Source: SAR202 cluster bacterium bin127
Lineage (GTDB): Bacteria; Chloroflexota; Dehalococcoidia; Lucifugimonadales; Lucifugimonadaceae
NCBI GenBank assembly: GCA_002239045.1
Contig: MPNN01000003.1
Coordinates: forward strand, 62,001 to 126,000
Length of the DNA: 64,000 bases
Direction: 5' to 3'
This document shows positions 36,371 to 43,625 of this stretch, piece by piece. Numbering within the stretch: position 1 is the stretch's first letter; each line of letters starts with the position of its first letter. The translations under genes were made by a program, and so were the position numbers. The notes below the pieces were generated by a model that ran no database searches, was not told the DNA's origin, and saw only the letters and a list, made by a program, of their open reading frames with translations.

Positions 36371-36637
36371 CTAGCTGGTCTTGCGTGGTCGTCCGCGTCC
36401 GCGTCCTCCGGCGGCTTTTGCGCCGTACCATGATGAGTATTCGAACGAGTTTCTGAATTGTCGTTTGGTGCCGCATTTACGGCAAACGCCAGTGGATTCG
36501 GGTCCGTTGGGGGATTCGATTCTCCAGTGGCAATTTCCGCCTTCGAGCTGGCAGGGGGTGGGCGGCTCCTCGACGATTTCTTCTTCTTCGATTTTCGCCT
36601 TGGGAGACTTGCGGGCGGTGGTTTTTTTGGTGGTCAT
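36371..36637 (-). CDS. Small Cys/His protein with a Lys-rich start and Gly-Arg tail
   Basis: 88 residues from ATG 36637. The first 22 are Lys/Glu-rich. The centre (about 27-72) reads CQLEGGNCHWRIESPNG, then STGVCRKCGTKRQFRNSFEY with SSWYG after it; the Cys-x6-Cys-His and Cys-x2-Cys spacing resembles a zinc ribbon. The end is GGRGRGRPRKTS, an AT-hook-like basic tail. Small proteins of the C-HW-I-PNGP-S-G-C-CG-F-N pattern are familiar to me from Chloroflexota genomes, but I know of no function. The AT-hook-like tail would fit nucleic-acid binding; that is inference. Confidence 0.75.
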   Translation of the reverse strand: MTTKKTTARKSPKAKIEEEEIVEEPPTPCQLEGGNCHWRIESPNGPESTGVCRKCGTKRQFRNSFEYSSWYGAKAAGGRGRGRPRKTS

Positions 36638-36650
36638 GGATTTTGTGTGC

Positions 36651-36748
36651 CCTGGTTCCCGGCTTTCGCCGGGATGACGTGAGGGGTGGCGGGATGACGT
36701 ATGGGGTTGGCGGTGGTGGCTTATGGCGGTTAGGCGGGATGACGTATG
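36651..36748. repeat. GGAATGACG palindromic repeat, copy 2 with tails
   Basis: Core CCCGGCTTTCGCCGGG then ATGACG, followed by two or three degenerate GGCGGGATGACG tails spaced about 20-45 bases apart, immediately upstream of the small Cys/His gene on its 5' side. Confidence 0.65.
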
Positions 36749-36990
36749 GGTTAACCGTTATGGGTGTGCGTGCCGGGATCGGGATGGCTAGTGGCGGGTC
36801 CGAGGGTGCTGTTGAGTTTGTGCGCCAGCGGGAGCGACGGCGGGGACGTTGGGGGACCTGCTAGTTTCAAGTGTAGCGTAGTGTGGGGTATCTCGTCGCG
36901 GGGAGGTTTTGTAGCTCTTTGGAGTGTTGTCCGGAACCGCTGGCGGGACGGCATTGAGCGGAGATCTGTGGCGCTTCCCCGTTGCCCGTC

Positions 36991-37093
36991 CCCTCTGGAT
37001 CCCGGCTTTCGCCGGAATGACGGACGTTGTGCATACCTCCCTCTCTGGGTGGTCGTTCCGTCCTCTGAAGCGCCGGCTTTCGTCGGAATGACG
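36991..37093. repeat. GGAATGACG palindromic repeats, copies 3 and 4
   Basis: Two copies side by side: CCCGGCTTTCGCCGGAATGA (36999-37018 region) and, at 37042-37093, a longer subtype with cgttccgtc, gaagcgccggctttcg and TCGGAATGACGG. The longer subtype recurs at 37845-37895. Confidence 0.65.
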
Positions 37094-37210
37094 GTGGTTG
37101 TGCACAGACTCGCTTGGCGAGCGGTCCGGGTGTCTCAGGTTGTGGAGAGGGTCCGGACGGGCGGTGTTCGCTGTGTTTTGGGGCAGACTTCGGTTGAGGG
37201 TCCCGTGGTG

Positions 37211-37239
37211 CCGGCGTTCGTTGTTTTGACGAACGCCGG
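37211..37239 (-). terminator. Hairpin downstream of rplL
   Basis: Perfect 11-base stem CCGGCGTTCGT/ACGAACGCCGG around a 7-base loop, 32 bases beyond the rplL stop. No T run follows on the minus strand, so it may need Rho or serve to protect the transcript end, but its position suits the end of the rpl operon. Confidence 0.55.
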
Positions 37240-37270
37240 TGTTATGCGGGGTCTTTCCAGACGGTGTTGG

Positions 37271-37651
37271 TTAGACGAGGTCTACGGCGGCGCCGGCGGC
37301 TTCGAGTTTCTCTTTGGCTTCGTCGGCGGATTCTTTGCTGATCTGCTCGAGGACGACGACGGGGGCGGACTCGACGAGGTCTTTGGCTTCTTTGAGTCCG
37401 AGGGGGGTGACTTCGCGAACGGCTTTGATGACGTTGATCTTCTTGGCTCCGATGTCGGTGATTTTGACGTCGAATTCGGTCTGCTCTTCTTCGACGGCGG
37501 CTTCGGCGACGGCGACGCCTGGGGCCATAGCGACGGCTGCGGGAGCGGCGCTGACGCCGAACTCTTCTTCGATGGCCTTTACGATGTCGGCGAGGTCGAG
37601 AACGGACATCGATTTGATTTCGTCGATGAATTGTTCTTTGGTGAGGGTCAT
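37271..37651 (-). CDS. rplL: Ribosomal protein L7/L12
   Basis: 126 residues: the N-terminal dimerisation helices ([20 protein letters not shown]), an Ala-rich hinge ([20 protein letters not shown]) and the C-terminal factor-binding domain ([20 protein letters not shown], then [13 protein letters not shown]). It forms the flexible stalk that recruits EF-Tu and EF-G. ATG 37651 follows AGGAGA; a longer frame through the upstream repeats is an artefact. It is separated from rplJ by 312 bases instead of the usual few dozen. Confidence 0.97.
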   Translation of the reverse strand: MTLTKEQFIDEIKSMSVLDLADIVKAIEEEFGVSAAPAAVAMAPGVAVAEAAVEEEQTEFDVKITDIGAKKINVIKAVREVTPLGLKEAKDLVESAPVVVLEQISKESADEAKEKLEAAGAAVDLV

Positions 37652-37963
37652 TTTGTTTCTCCTGGCCCTTTCGGGCTTTTCTTTTGTGCCCTCACCCTGG
37701 CCCTCTCCCGCCGAGCGGGAGAGGGGAATTGGGGGTTTGGGCTGTCTTTGGTTGCTGGGTTGTGCCCTCACCCTGGCCCTCTCCCACCGAGCGAGAGAGG
37801 GGAATTGAGGATTTGAGCTGTCTTTGGTTGCTGGTTTGTGCCCCCTCTGGATGGACGTTCCGTCCGCTGAAGCGCCGGCATTCGCCGGAATGACGGCGTT
37901 TCACAAAGTCCTCAATGGGAGAGGGGAATTAAGGGCTTTGGGCTGTTGTTGGTTGGTGTTGGT
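37652..37963. repeat. Nested repeats filling the rplJ-rplL spacer
   Basis: Two tandem units of about 76 bases (37685-37760 and 37761-37835) share tgccctcaccctggccctct, a CTCCCGC-cga-GCGGGAG hairpin (perfect in the first unit) and ggctgtctttggttgctgg. A third unit begins at 37836 and ends near 37963 but is interrupted at about 37845-37895 by a copy of the GGAATGACG palindrome family. So one repeat family has inserted into another. No coding frame is expected here. Confidence 0.75.
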
Positions 37964-38503
37964 TTATGCGGCCTCGGATTCGGCGGATTGTCTTTGTTGT
38001 GCGATTTGTTCGAGCATGCTGGCGAGGTTTTGCACGGGTGCGTTGAGGACGCGTGCGAAGGACATTAGGGGTCCGTTGAGGTTTGATGCGAGCATGGCGA
38101 TGAGTTGTTCGCGTGAAGGTAGGTCGGCGATTTGTTTGACTCGGTTGGCGTCGATGAGTTGTTGCTCCATGATGCCGCCGAGGATTTCGACGTTGATGTT
38201 TTGGTCTTTGATGGTGTTGTTGAGGGCTTTCACCATGCTGGCGATGTCGTCATCGGCGACGACGTATGCGGTGGGGCCGTCGATGATTTCGTCGATGTCG
38301 TCGAATCCGAGTTCGGAGGCGGCGATTTTGACGAGAGTGTTTTTGGCGACGAAGACTTTTCCGCCGCCGTTGGTGACGTTGCGCCGGAGTTCGTCCATCT
38401 GGGAAGCGTTGACGTTGGAGTAGCGTGCGGTGACGATGAGTGGTTTGTCACGCATCCGGTCGACGAGGGTGTCCTTCATCTTTGTGTTGCGTTGTGATGG
38501 CAT
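37964..38503 (-). CDS. rplJ: Ribosomal protein L10
   Basis: 179 residues. The N-terminal globular part (LIVTARYSNVNASQMDELRR, then GGGKVFVAKNTLVKIAA) contacts 23S rRNA and the C-terminal helix (VLNAPVQNLASMLEQIAQQR) binds the L7/L12 dimers. Position after rplA and before rplL is the standard order. The 361-base upstream gap contains an L10-type leader, so L10 is expected to control its own synthesis. Confidence 0.97.
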   Translation of the reverse strand: MPSQRNTKMKDTLVDRMRDKPLIVTARYSNVNASQMDELRRNVTNGGGKVFVAKNTLVKIAASELGFDDIDEIIDGPTAYVVADDDIASMVKALNNTIKDQNINVEILGGIMEQQLIDANRVKQIADLPSREQLIAMLASNLNGPLMSFARVLNAPVQNLASMLEQIAQQRQSAESEAA

Positions 38504-38566
38504 GGGTTTATCTTTGCTCTTTCGGGGGTGTATGTTTGGTTTGTAGTTCGGTTTTGGAGGGGGGAA

Positions 38567-38735
38567 TCAAAAGGCCTCGGGCTGGCTGCTGTTTTCGAGA
38601 TTTTGCAGACTGCCGCGAGGCGGAGTGATTGAGTTGGCCTTGGAATTGTTTATGGCCGTATTTCGATCAGCCTCGGCGGGCGACATCGTCTGTCTTTGGT
38701 CTCTGTGGAAGAGCTCCCGCGGTCTGCAGCTAGCG
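38567..38735 (-). promoter_or_regulatory. Ribosomal protein L10 leader with attenuator-like hairpin
   Basis: On the minus strand this region, between rplA and rplJ, reads gcagaccgcgggag, then cagagaccaaagacag and cccgccgagg (38671-38735). These words match the conserved L10-leader RNA, in which L10(L12)4 binds a kink-turn around AGACCAAAGACAG. It is followed at 38567-38620 by a stem CCTCG...CGAGG and a short T run, consistent with an attenuator. The assignment rests on the conserved words; the fold should be checked with the Rfam RF00557 model. Confidence 0.7.
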
Positions 38736-38805
38736 ATTGCGTTTTTTTGCGTGGTTTGGTTTGGTCGGTTTGACTCCGTGGTTTTGCGTGCCCGTTGTTT
38801 TTGTG

Positions 38806-38850
38806 GGTTCCCGCGTCCGCGGGAATGACGGTGTGGTCGCGGGAATGACG
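38806..38850. repeat. GGAATGACG palindromic repeat, copy 6
   Basis: Core TTCCCGCGTCCGCGGGAATG with a second GCGGGAATGACGG tail, just after the rplA stop on the minus strand. The palindrome differs from copies 1-5 in sequence but keeps the GGGAATGACGG tail. Confidence 0.6.
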
Positions 38851-38864
38851 GGATTTTATCTATT

Positions 38865-39584
38865 TTAATCGGAAACTGTGAGGCTGTCCAAGCTGGGCAG
38901 GTTGACTTTGAATCCGGGGCCCATGGCTGAGCATAGGGTTGCGTTTTTGACGAACTGTCCTTTTACGCCTTCGGGTTTGGCTCTGGAGATGGTTTCGTAG
39001 ACGGCGGCGAGGTTGTTGAGGAGTTGATCGTCGGTGAACGACTTTCGTCCAATTCGTGCGTGGAGATTTGCGTGGCGGTCCATGCGGATCTCTTGTCGTC
39101 CTTGCCTTGCGCTGTTGATTGCGCTTTCAAGCTGGTTTGGCTGGACGACGGTGTTGTTGCGTGGGTTTGGCATGAGGCCACGGGGTCCGAGGACGCGTCC
39201 GAGTCGTCCGACTTTGGGCATCTGGTCAGGCGTGGCGAGTGAGACTTCCCAATCGGTCCATCCTCCTTGGATGCGGTCGAGCATGTCGTCGTCGACGATG
39301 AAGTCGGCACCGGCTTCGGCTGCGAGTCTTGCGGGTTCACCTTCGGCGAATACAAGCACTCTGACGACGTCGCCGAGGGAGTGCGGAAGGGTTACGACTT
39401 CTCGCAGTTGCTGGTCGGCGTGGCGCGGGTCGGCGAGTGTAGCGAGGTGTATTTCGATGCTTTCGTCGAACTTCGCGGTGGCGGATTCGCGTGTCAGCTT
39501 AACGGCGACGTTGGCGTCGACCGGTTCGGCCGGGAGGTCGGTGGTGATTTGGCGATAGCGTTTGCTTTTTTTCGACCGGGGCAT
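38865..39584 (-). CDS. rplA: Ribosomal protein L1
   Basis: 239 residues, normal length. The RNA-binding part shows FDESIEIHLATLADPRHADQ, the second domain GRLGRVLGPRGLMPNPRNNT, and the C-terminal block GVKGQFVKNATLCSAMGPGF. L1 forms the mobile stalk at the ribosomal E site and in many bacteria represses its own operon. Gap to rplK is 38 bases, to rplJ 361 bases. Confidence 0.97.
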   Translation of the reverse strand: MPRSKKSKRYRQITTDLPAEPVDANVAVKLTRESATAKFDESIEIHLATLADPRHADQQLREVVTLPHSLGDVVRVLVFAEGEPARLAAEAGADFIVDDDMLDRIQGGWTDWEVSLATPDQMPKVGRLGRVLGPRGLMPNPRNNTVVQPNQLESAINSARQGRQEIRMDRHANLHARIGRKSFTDDQLLNNLAAVYETISRAKPEGVKGQFVKNATLCSAMGPGFKVNLPSLDSLTVSD

Positions 39585-39622
39585 GTTGAGATACTTTCGT
39601 GGGCGTTTCGATTGATTCGCGG

Positions 39623-40048
39623 TTAGTCGGCGACTAGGATGCCCATGCTGCGGGCGGAGCCTTCGATCACTTTCATTGCGGCTTCGATGTCGTTGGCGTT
39701 GAGTTCTTCGATTTTGGTTTCGGCGATCTGTTTGAGTTGGTCACGTGAGATAGTGCCGGCGACCAGTGTGCTGGGAGTTGGTGAGCCACCTTCGACGCCG
39801 GCCGCTTGTTTGAGCAGGGCGGAGGCTGGAGGCGATTTAACGACGAATGTGAAGGAGCGATCGGCGTACACATCGATGGCGGCCCGGACGATCATGCCTC
39901 GGTTGGACTGAGACCGCTCGTTGAACTCTTTGATGAAGAGCGGGATGTTGATGCCGTGTTGGCCTAGTGCGGGTCCGACCGGCGGAGCTGGGGTTGCCTC
40001 TCCGGCGGCGAGTTGGAGGTTTACCTTTGCGACTACTTTCCTTGCCAC
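39623..40048 (-). CDS. rplK: Ribosomal protein L11
   Basis: 141 residues starting with GTG 40048. [20 protein letters not shown] is the N-terminal domain with its proline helix that contacts the GTPase centre; [20 protein letters not shown] and [10 protein letters not shown] end it. It lies 60 bases after nusG. L11 is required for the stringent-response activation of RelA on the ribosome in bacteria that have it. Confidence 0.97.
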   Translation of the reverse strand: MARKVVAKVNLQLAAGEATPAPPVGPALGQHGINIPLFIKEFNERSQSNRGMIVRAAIDVYADRSFTFVVKSPPASALLKQAAGVEGGSPTPSTLVAGTISRDQLKQIAETKIEELNANDIEAAMKVIEGSARSMGILVAD

Positions 40049-40108
40049 GTGAAACTACTTCCGATGAGATTGTGAATTTGATTGTCGTTTGTGGTGTTTT
40101 TGGGGGGA

Positions 40109-40687
40109 TCAGGCTTTTTCGACGGAGAGGAACGGAAGTTCGACGGGTGTGTCTTGACCGAAGAAAGAGACGGTGACGCGGAGGGTGCCGCGTTGGCCGA
40201 GGACTTCGTCGACGGTGCCGCTGAATTCTGCGAATGGGCCGTCTTTGATCATCACGACATCGCCGCGTTCGAAACCGAAGTTGACCTGTGGGCTATCGCT
40301 CGACGGTCCTTGGATCATTCGCTGCGCTTCGTCGTCGGTGAGCGGAGTTGGTTTCGCCCTGCCCTCTACGCCTTCTTCGACGGAGATGAAGTTGGTGACG
40401 CCGGGGGTGTTTCGAACTACGTACCAGCTGTCGTCGTTCATGACCATGTGGACGAGGAGATAACCGGGGTACATGGTTTTCTCGACGTGTTTGGTCTCAC
40501 CGTCGGTCATTTGGACGACGGTTTGCTTCGGCACGACGGCGTCGAAGATCTGGTCTTCGAAGTCCATCGTGATGATGCGCTGTTTGAGGTTTTGGCAGGT
40601 GCGGTCTTCTCGGCCAGAGTAGGTGTGTACCACGTACCAGTGAGCCGTGTTGGGGATCACACTTGTTGATTGTGGAGCGGTAGTCAA
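40109..40687 (-). CDS. nusG: Transcription elongation/antitermination factor NusG
   Basis: 192 residues. The NGN domain spans about 14-125 (WYVVHTYSGREDRTCQNLKQ, YPGYLLVHM, NTPGVTNFI) and the KOW domain the last 55 (FERGDVVMIKDGPFAEFSGT). NusG binds RNA polymerase and couples it to Rho or to ribosomal S10. Start TTG 40687 is only 3 bases after the secE stop. Standard secE-nusG-rplKA order. Confidence 0.96.
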   Translation of the reverse strand: MTTAPQSTSVIPNTAHWYVVHTYSGREDRTCQNLKQRIITMDFEDQIFDAVVPKQTVVQMTDGETKHVEKTMYPGYLLVHMVMNDDSWYVVRNTPGVTNFISVEEGVEGRAKPTPLTDDEAQRMIQGPSSDSPQVNFGFERGDVVMIKDGPFAEFSGTVDEVLGQRGTLRVTVSFFGQDTPVELPFLSVEKA

Positions 40688-40690
40688 GGT

Positions 40691-40924
40691 TTAAGTCCCT
40701 GCGAGGAGTGCAAAGAGGCGGGCGAATAGCCAGTCGAAGGATCCGAGGAAGACTCCCATCACGGCTGCGAGAGCGATGACGAGGAGCCAAAGTCGGGTGG
40801 CTTCTTCGCGGGATGGCCAGGTGACTTTTCGGATTTCGCCGATGACGTCACCGAAGAATCCAATGATGGAAAAGCGCCGTGATGGCGCCAATCGCAATTC
40901 GGGTCTGGCTCGATTCTGTGCCAT
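40691..40924 (-). CDS. secE: Preprotein translocase subunit SecE
   Basis: 77 residues, the short single-helix form of SecE. The conserved amphipathic segment IGEIRKVTWPSREEATRLW (about 29-47) precedes one membrane helix (LLVIALAAVMGVFLGSFDWL). It clamps SecY in the Sec translocon. It sits between rpmG and nusG, its usual place. Confidence 0.95.
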   Translation of the reverse strand: MAQNRARPELRLAPSRRFSIIGFFGDVIGEIRKVTWPSREEATRLWLLVIALAAVMGVFLGSFDWLFARLFALLAGT

Positions 40925-40948
40925 GTCGGATCCTGGTTTGTCTGAAGG

Positions 40949-41116
40949 TTAGCGACGTTGTTCGCGGAACGGTTTGGGCGCGCGGCAGGCTGGGCAGTAC
41001 TTGCGGAGGGTGATGCGATCCGGTGTGTTCCGGCGGTTTTTCTCGGTGTGATACGTGTGGGAACCACATTCGCAAGTGAGTTGAACCAAGGTTCTGACGG
41101 CGTTTTTTCTTGCCAT
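40949..41116 (-). CDS. rpmG: Ribosomal protein L33, zinc-binding form
   Basis: A 55-residue gene read directly from the sequence: ATG 41116 to TAA 40949. It reads MARKNAVRTLVQLTCECGSH and later LRKYCPACRAPKPFREQRR. Two CxxC pairs make this the zinc-containing (C+) L33. rpmG before secE and nusG is the common arrangement in many phyla. Confidence 0.95.
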   Translation of the reverse strand: MARKNAVRTLVQLTCECGSHTYHTEKNRRNTPDRITLRKYCPACRAPKPFREQRR

Positions 41117-41171
41117 ATCAATTGCTCCGATGTGGGTTTACGTATCTGGGGAGTTGCGATGTGTCGCTAAT

Positions 41172-41222
41172 CCCAAAAATCGCCTGTGGTGTTCGCGATT
41201 GTATCGCGGTCACCACAGGCGA
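41172..41222 (-). terminator. Rho-independent terminator after tuf
   Basis: A 13-base perfect stem ATCGCCTGTGGTG/CACCACAGGCGAT (41178-41190 with 41210-41222) with a 19-base loop, followed on the minus strand by TTTTT and GGG. It sits in the tuf-rpmG gap, so tuf transcription ends or is attenuated here and rpmG-secE-nusG probably has its own promoter. Confidence 0.8.
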
Positions 41223-41238
41223 TGGGTTTCGGGTTCGG

Positions 41239-42441
41239 TTATGCGGTGACCTCGGTGAAGACTCCGGAGCCGACGGTTCGGCCACCTTCGCGGATGGCGA
41301 ATCGGAGGTTCTCTTCGAGAGCGACCGGGTAGATCAGCTGGATCTCCATCTCGGTGTTGTCGCCGGGCATAACCATCTCGATGCCGTCCGGCAACTTGAT
41401 TTCGCCGGTGACGTCGGTGGTTCGAATGTAGAACTGCGGCTTGTATCCGGAGAAGAACGGGGTTCGTCGGCCGCCTTCTTCTGCGGTCAGGACGTAGACC
41501 TGTGCCTTGCCTTTGGTGTACGGGGTGATTGTTCCGGGTTTGGCAAGCACTGCACCGCGGGACACCTCTTCGCGGTCAACACCGCGGAGAAGACATCCGA
41601 CGGCGTCGCCGGTAATGCCTTCGGTGAGGGTCTTTTGGAACATCTCGACGCCGGTTACGACGGTGGATTGCGTCTGACCGAAGCCGACGATTTCCACGGA
41701 CTCGCCGGTCTGAACTTTGCCACGTTCGATTCTGCCGGTGACGACGGTGCCGCGGCCTTTGATGCCGAAGACGTCTTCGATCGGCATGATGAAGGGCAGG
41801 TCGACGGGACGGTCTGGGATCGGGATGTAGTCATCGACCGATTCCATGAGCTGGTAGATCTGCTGGACCCATTTGTTGGAAGGGTCTTCGGCGTTCTCAA
41901 GAGCGTCGAGAGCGCTGACTTGGATAACCGGAAGATCGTCGCCCGGGAAGTCGTAGGACGAGAGGAGTTCTCGGACTTCGAGTTCGACGAGTTCGAGCAG
42001 TTCTTCGTCGTCCATCATGTCGCACTTGTTGAGGGCGACGACGAGTGCCGGGACGTTTACCTGTCGTGCGAGCAGGATGTGCTCGCGCGTCTGGGGCATT
42101 GGTCCGTCGGCAGCGGAGACGACGAGAATTGCGCCGTCCATCTGGGCGGCACCGGTGATCATGTTTTTGATGTAGTCCGCGTGGCCTGGGCAGTCAACGT
42201 GAGCGTAGTGCCGGTTAGCGGTCTCATATTCGGTGTGGGTAGTTGCGATCGTGACGCCGCGTTCGCGCTCTTCGGGCGCGTTGTCGATGTCTTCGAAGTT
42301 TTTGGCGGTAACGTTCAACTCGGGGTTGTTCGCCAAAACTTGCGTAATCGCCGCTGTGAGGGTCGTCTTCCCATGGTCGACGTGCCCAATCGTGCCGACG
42401 TTAACGTGCGGCTTGGTCCTGTCAAAGACTTGCTTCGCCAT
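41239..42441 (-). CDS. tuf: Translation elongation factor Tu
   Basis: 400 residues with the full GTPase signature: [10 protein letters not shown] (G1), switch I with [17 protein letters not shown] (G3), NKCDMMDD (G4) and SALDA (G5); domains II and III follow ([40 protein letters not shown]). EF-Tu delivers aminoacyl-tRNA to the ribosome. ATG 42441; the tRNA-Thr gene ends about 100 bases upstream, so tuf is likely cotranscribed with the tRNA cluster. Confidence 0.98.
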   Translation of the reverse strand: MAKQVFDRTKPHVNVGTIGHVDHGKTTLTAAITQVLANNPELNVTAKNFEDIDNAPEERERGVTIATTHTEYETANRHYAHVDCPGHADYIKNMITGAAQMDGAILVVSAADGPMPQTREHILLARQVNVPALVVALNKCDMMDDEELLELVELEVRELLSSYDFPGDDLPVIQVSALDALENAEDPSNKWVQQIYQLMESVDDYIPIPDRPVDLPFIMPIEDVFGIKGRGTVVTGRIERGKVQTGESVEIVGFGQTQSTVVTGVEMFQKTLTEGITGDAVGCLLRGVDREEVSRGAVLAKPGTITPYTKGKAQVYVLTAEEGGRRTPFFSGYKPQFYIRTTDVTGEIKLPDGIEMVMPGDNTEMEIQLIYPVALEENLRFAIREGGRTVGSGVFTEVTA

Positions 42442-42538
42442 TTTCCTCTATGCCTACCCTTTCCTCAAGGGATTTAATTTAATCCGATTTGCCGATATCC
42501 GGCTTTGCAGGTTGTCTCAACGGTGGCTCCACAGTGAA

Positions 42539-42613
<75 letters not shown>

Positions 42614-42654
42614 TCGGCTTCTCTTGGCTCGAGTTTCGTCCTATCGCCCTGCTC

Positions 42655-42739
42655 TGGTGCAGGGAGTAGGATTCGAACCTACGAAGCACAAGGCGGCAGA
42701 TTTACAGTCTGCTGGGTTTGACCGCTCCCCAATCCCTGC
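42655..42739 (-). tRNA. tRNA-Tyr (anticodon GTA)
   Basis: 85 bases with an encoded CCA and the long variable arm typical of bacterial tRNA-Tyr. Acceptor GCAGGGA/TCCCTGC, anticodon loop CTGTAAA, T loop GTTCGAATC. Confidence 0.95.
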
Positions 42740-42840
42740 ACAACCCTTCATATTAACACAATTGGGTTTTCACTCTTGTCAAGTTACGAATTTCGTAAAC
42801 GCTGAATCGGGTCGATTCAGGTGCGATCAATGATGTCGTT

Positions 42841-42916
42841 TGGAGCCCCAGGGGGGATTCGAACCCACCAACCTGCCAATTACAAATCGGCTGCGCTGCC
42901 ATTGCGCCACTGGGGC
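42841..42916 (-). tRNA. tRNA-Thr (anticodon TGT)
   Basis: 76 bases with encoded CCA. Acceptor GCCCCAG/CTGGGGC, anticodon loop TTTGTAA, T loop GTTCGAATC. The first gene of the Thr-Tyr-Thr-tuf set. Confidence 0.95.
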
Positions 42917-42952
42917 AAAAACTGAAAGAGATCGGACGTGACCTCTTATCCG

Positions 42953-42981
42953 ATGTTAAATCGATTGTTACATCGGTTCAA
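42953..42981 (-). promoter_or_regulatory. Candidate sigma-70 promoter for the tRNA-tuf operon
   Basis: On the minus strand TTGAAC (42976-42981) and TAACAT (42953-42958) are separated by exactly 17 bases and lie about 36 bases before the first tRNA gene. Matches to TTGACA and TATAAT are four of six each, with near-ideal spacing. Location supports it; no experimental support. Confidence 0.5.
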
Positions 42982-43014
42982 TGCCATCGAGTTCTTGCCA
43001 AGTATCTCGTTTAC

Positions 43015-43605
43015 TCAAGTCAGGTACGCGTTCCTGTCGACGTTGAGGTCCCGGTAGAGATCGCGTAGTTCGCGGTACGACTTGATTTCGCAGACGTCGG
43101 CATCGAATTCCAAAGACAGCAGCGCCTCCGCTACCTTCTGTTGGGATCGTTTGCCGCCAAAAGCGTTGAACCAAATCACGGAGTTGGGCGCGATCGCGTT
43201 CAACGGATTTTCGTAATTTTCGCCGCAGATTCGTTTGCGCCGCAATATGTTGAAAATTGTTCGTTTGGCGATGCGGATGGTGACGTTCCAAGTTGGGAGG
43301 TTGAGCCAGATCACGGTGTCGGCCATCGGCAAGATGTGCGGGCGTATCTTGCTGTAGTTGCCGTCGATGATCCAACCGTCCGGCGACTCGTCGATCCGTT
43401 CACGGACGATCTGAAGCATCTCTTCGCTGTCTCGTTCGACCCAATTCGGCAACCAGAAAACGGCGTCCAATTCGATGACGGGCAATCCGGTGAGATCACC
43501 GAGGGCTCGGCTGAGCGACGTCTTTCCGCCGCGCCCGTAGATGCAGATGCGACGACCTAATTTGAACCGTTGGGAAGATTTTTCGAACTCGGTTGCTTTG
43601 TTCAT
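43015..43605 (-). CDS. FlaR-like P-loop kinase/ATPase with shortened P-loop
   Basis: 196 residues of the adenylate-kinase-like FlaR (topology modulation protein) type: a start CIYGRGGKTSLSRALGDLTG, GLPVIELDAVFWLPNWVERD, WIIDGNYSK and DTVIWLNLP. The P-loop GRGGKTS seems two residues shorter than the usual GxxGxGKS/T of this group. The end has a region similar to other members (FLWNAF-like VIWFNAFGGK, then SYRELRDLY). Biochemical role unknown. ATG 43605 lies 20 bases after the larC stop; an upstream in-frame start is less likely. Confidence 0.78.
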   Translation of the reverse strand: MNKATEFEKSSQRFKLGRRICIYGRGGKTSLSRALGDLTGLPVIELDAVFWLPNWVERDSEEMLQIVRERIDESPDGWIIDGNYSKIRPHILPMADTVIWLNLPTWNVTIRIAKRTIFNILRRKRICGENYENPLNAIAPNSVIWFNAFGGKRSQQKVAEALLSLEFDADVCEIKSYRELRDLYRDLNVDRNAYLT

Positions 43606-43625
43606 GGCGCGGAAAGGTTGAATCT

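Larger units (their letters stand above)
36638..37270. other. 633-base repeat-rich stretch without a gene
   Basis: Between the small Cys/His gene and rplL. It holds three copies of the GGAATGACG palindromic repeat family, several decayed GGGATGACG tails (36651-36748), and the hairpin at 37211-37239. A plus-strand frame of 350 codons from 36764 runs through this region and antisense through rplL; it is a shadow of the ribosomal gene plus repeats. No other coding signal seen. Confidence 0.6.
38504..38864. other. rplA-rplJ spacer (361 bases)
   Basis: Holds the L10 leader (38567-38735) and, nearer rplA, a copy of the GGAATGACG-type repeat at 38806-38850. No gene is seen. Confidence 0.6.

Noticed and set aside
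36764-37816. Plus-strand 350-codon frame
   Set aside because: It crosses repeats and runs antisense through rplL. Ribosomal genes on the other strand explain the open frame.
41110-42477. Plus-strand 455-codon frame
   Set aside because: Antisense shadow of tuf and codon bias; no homology.
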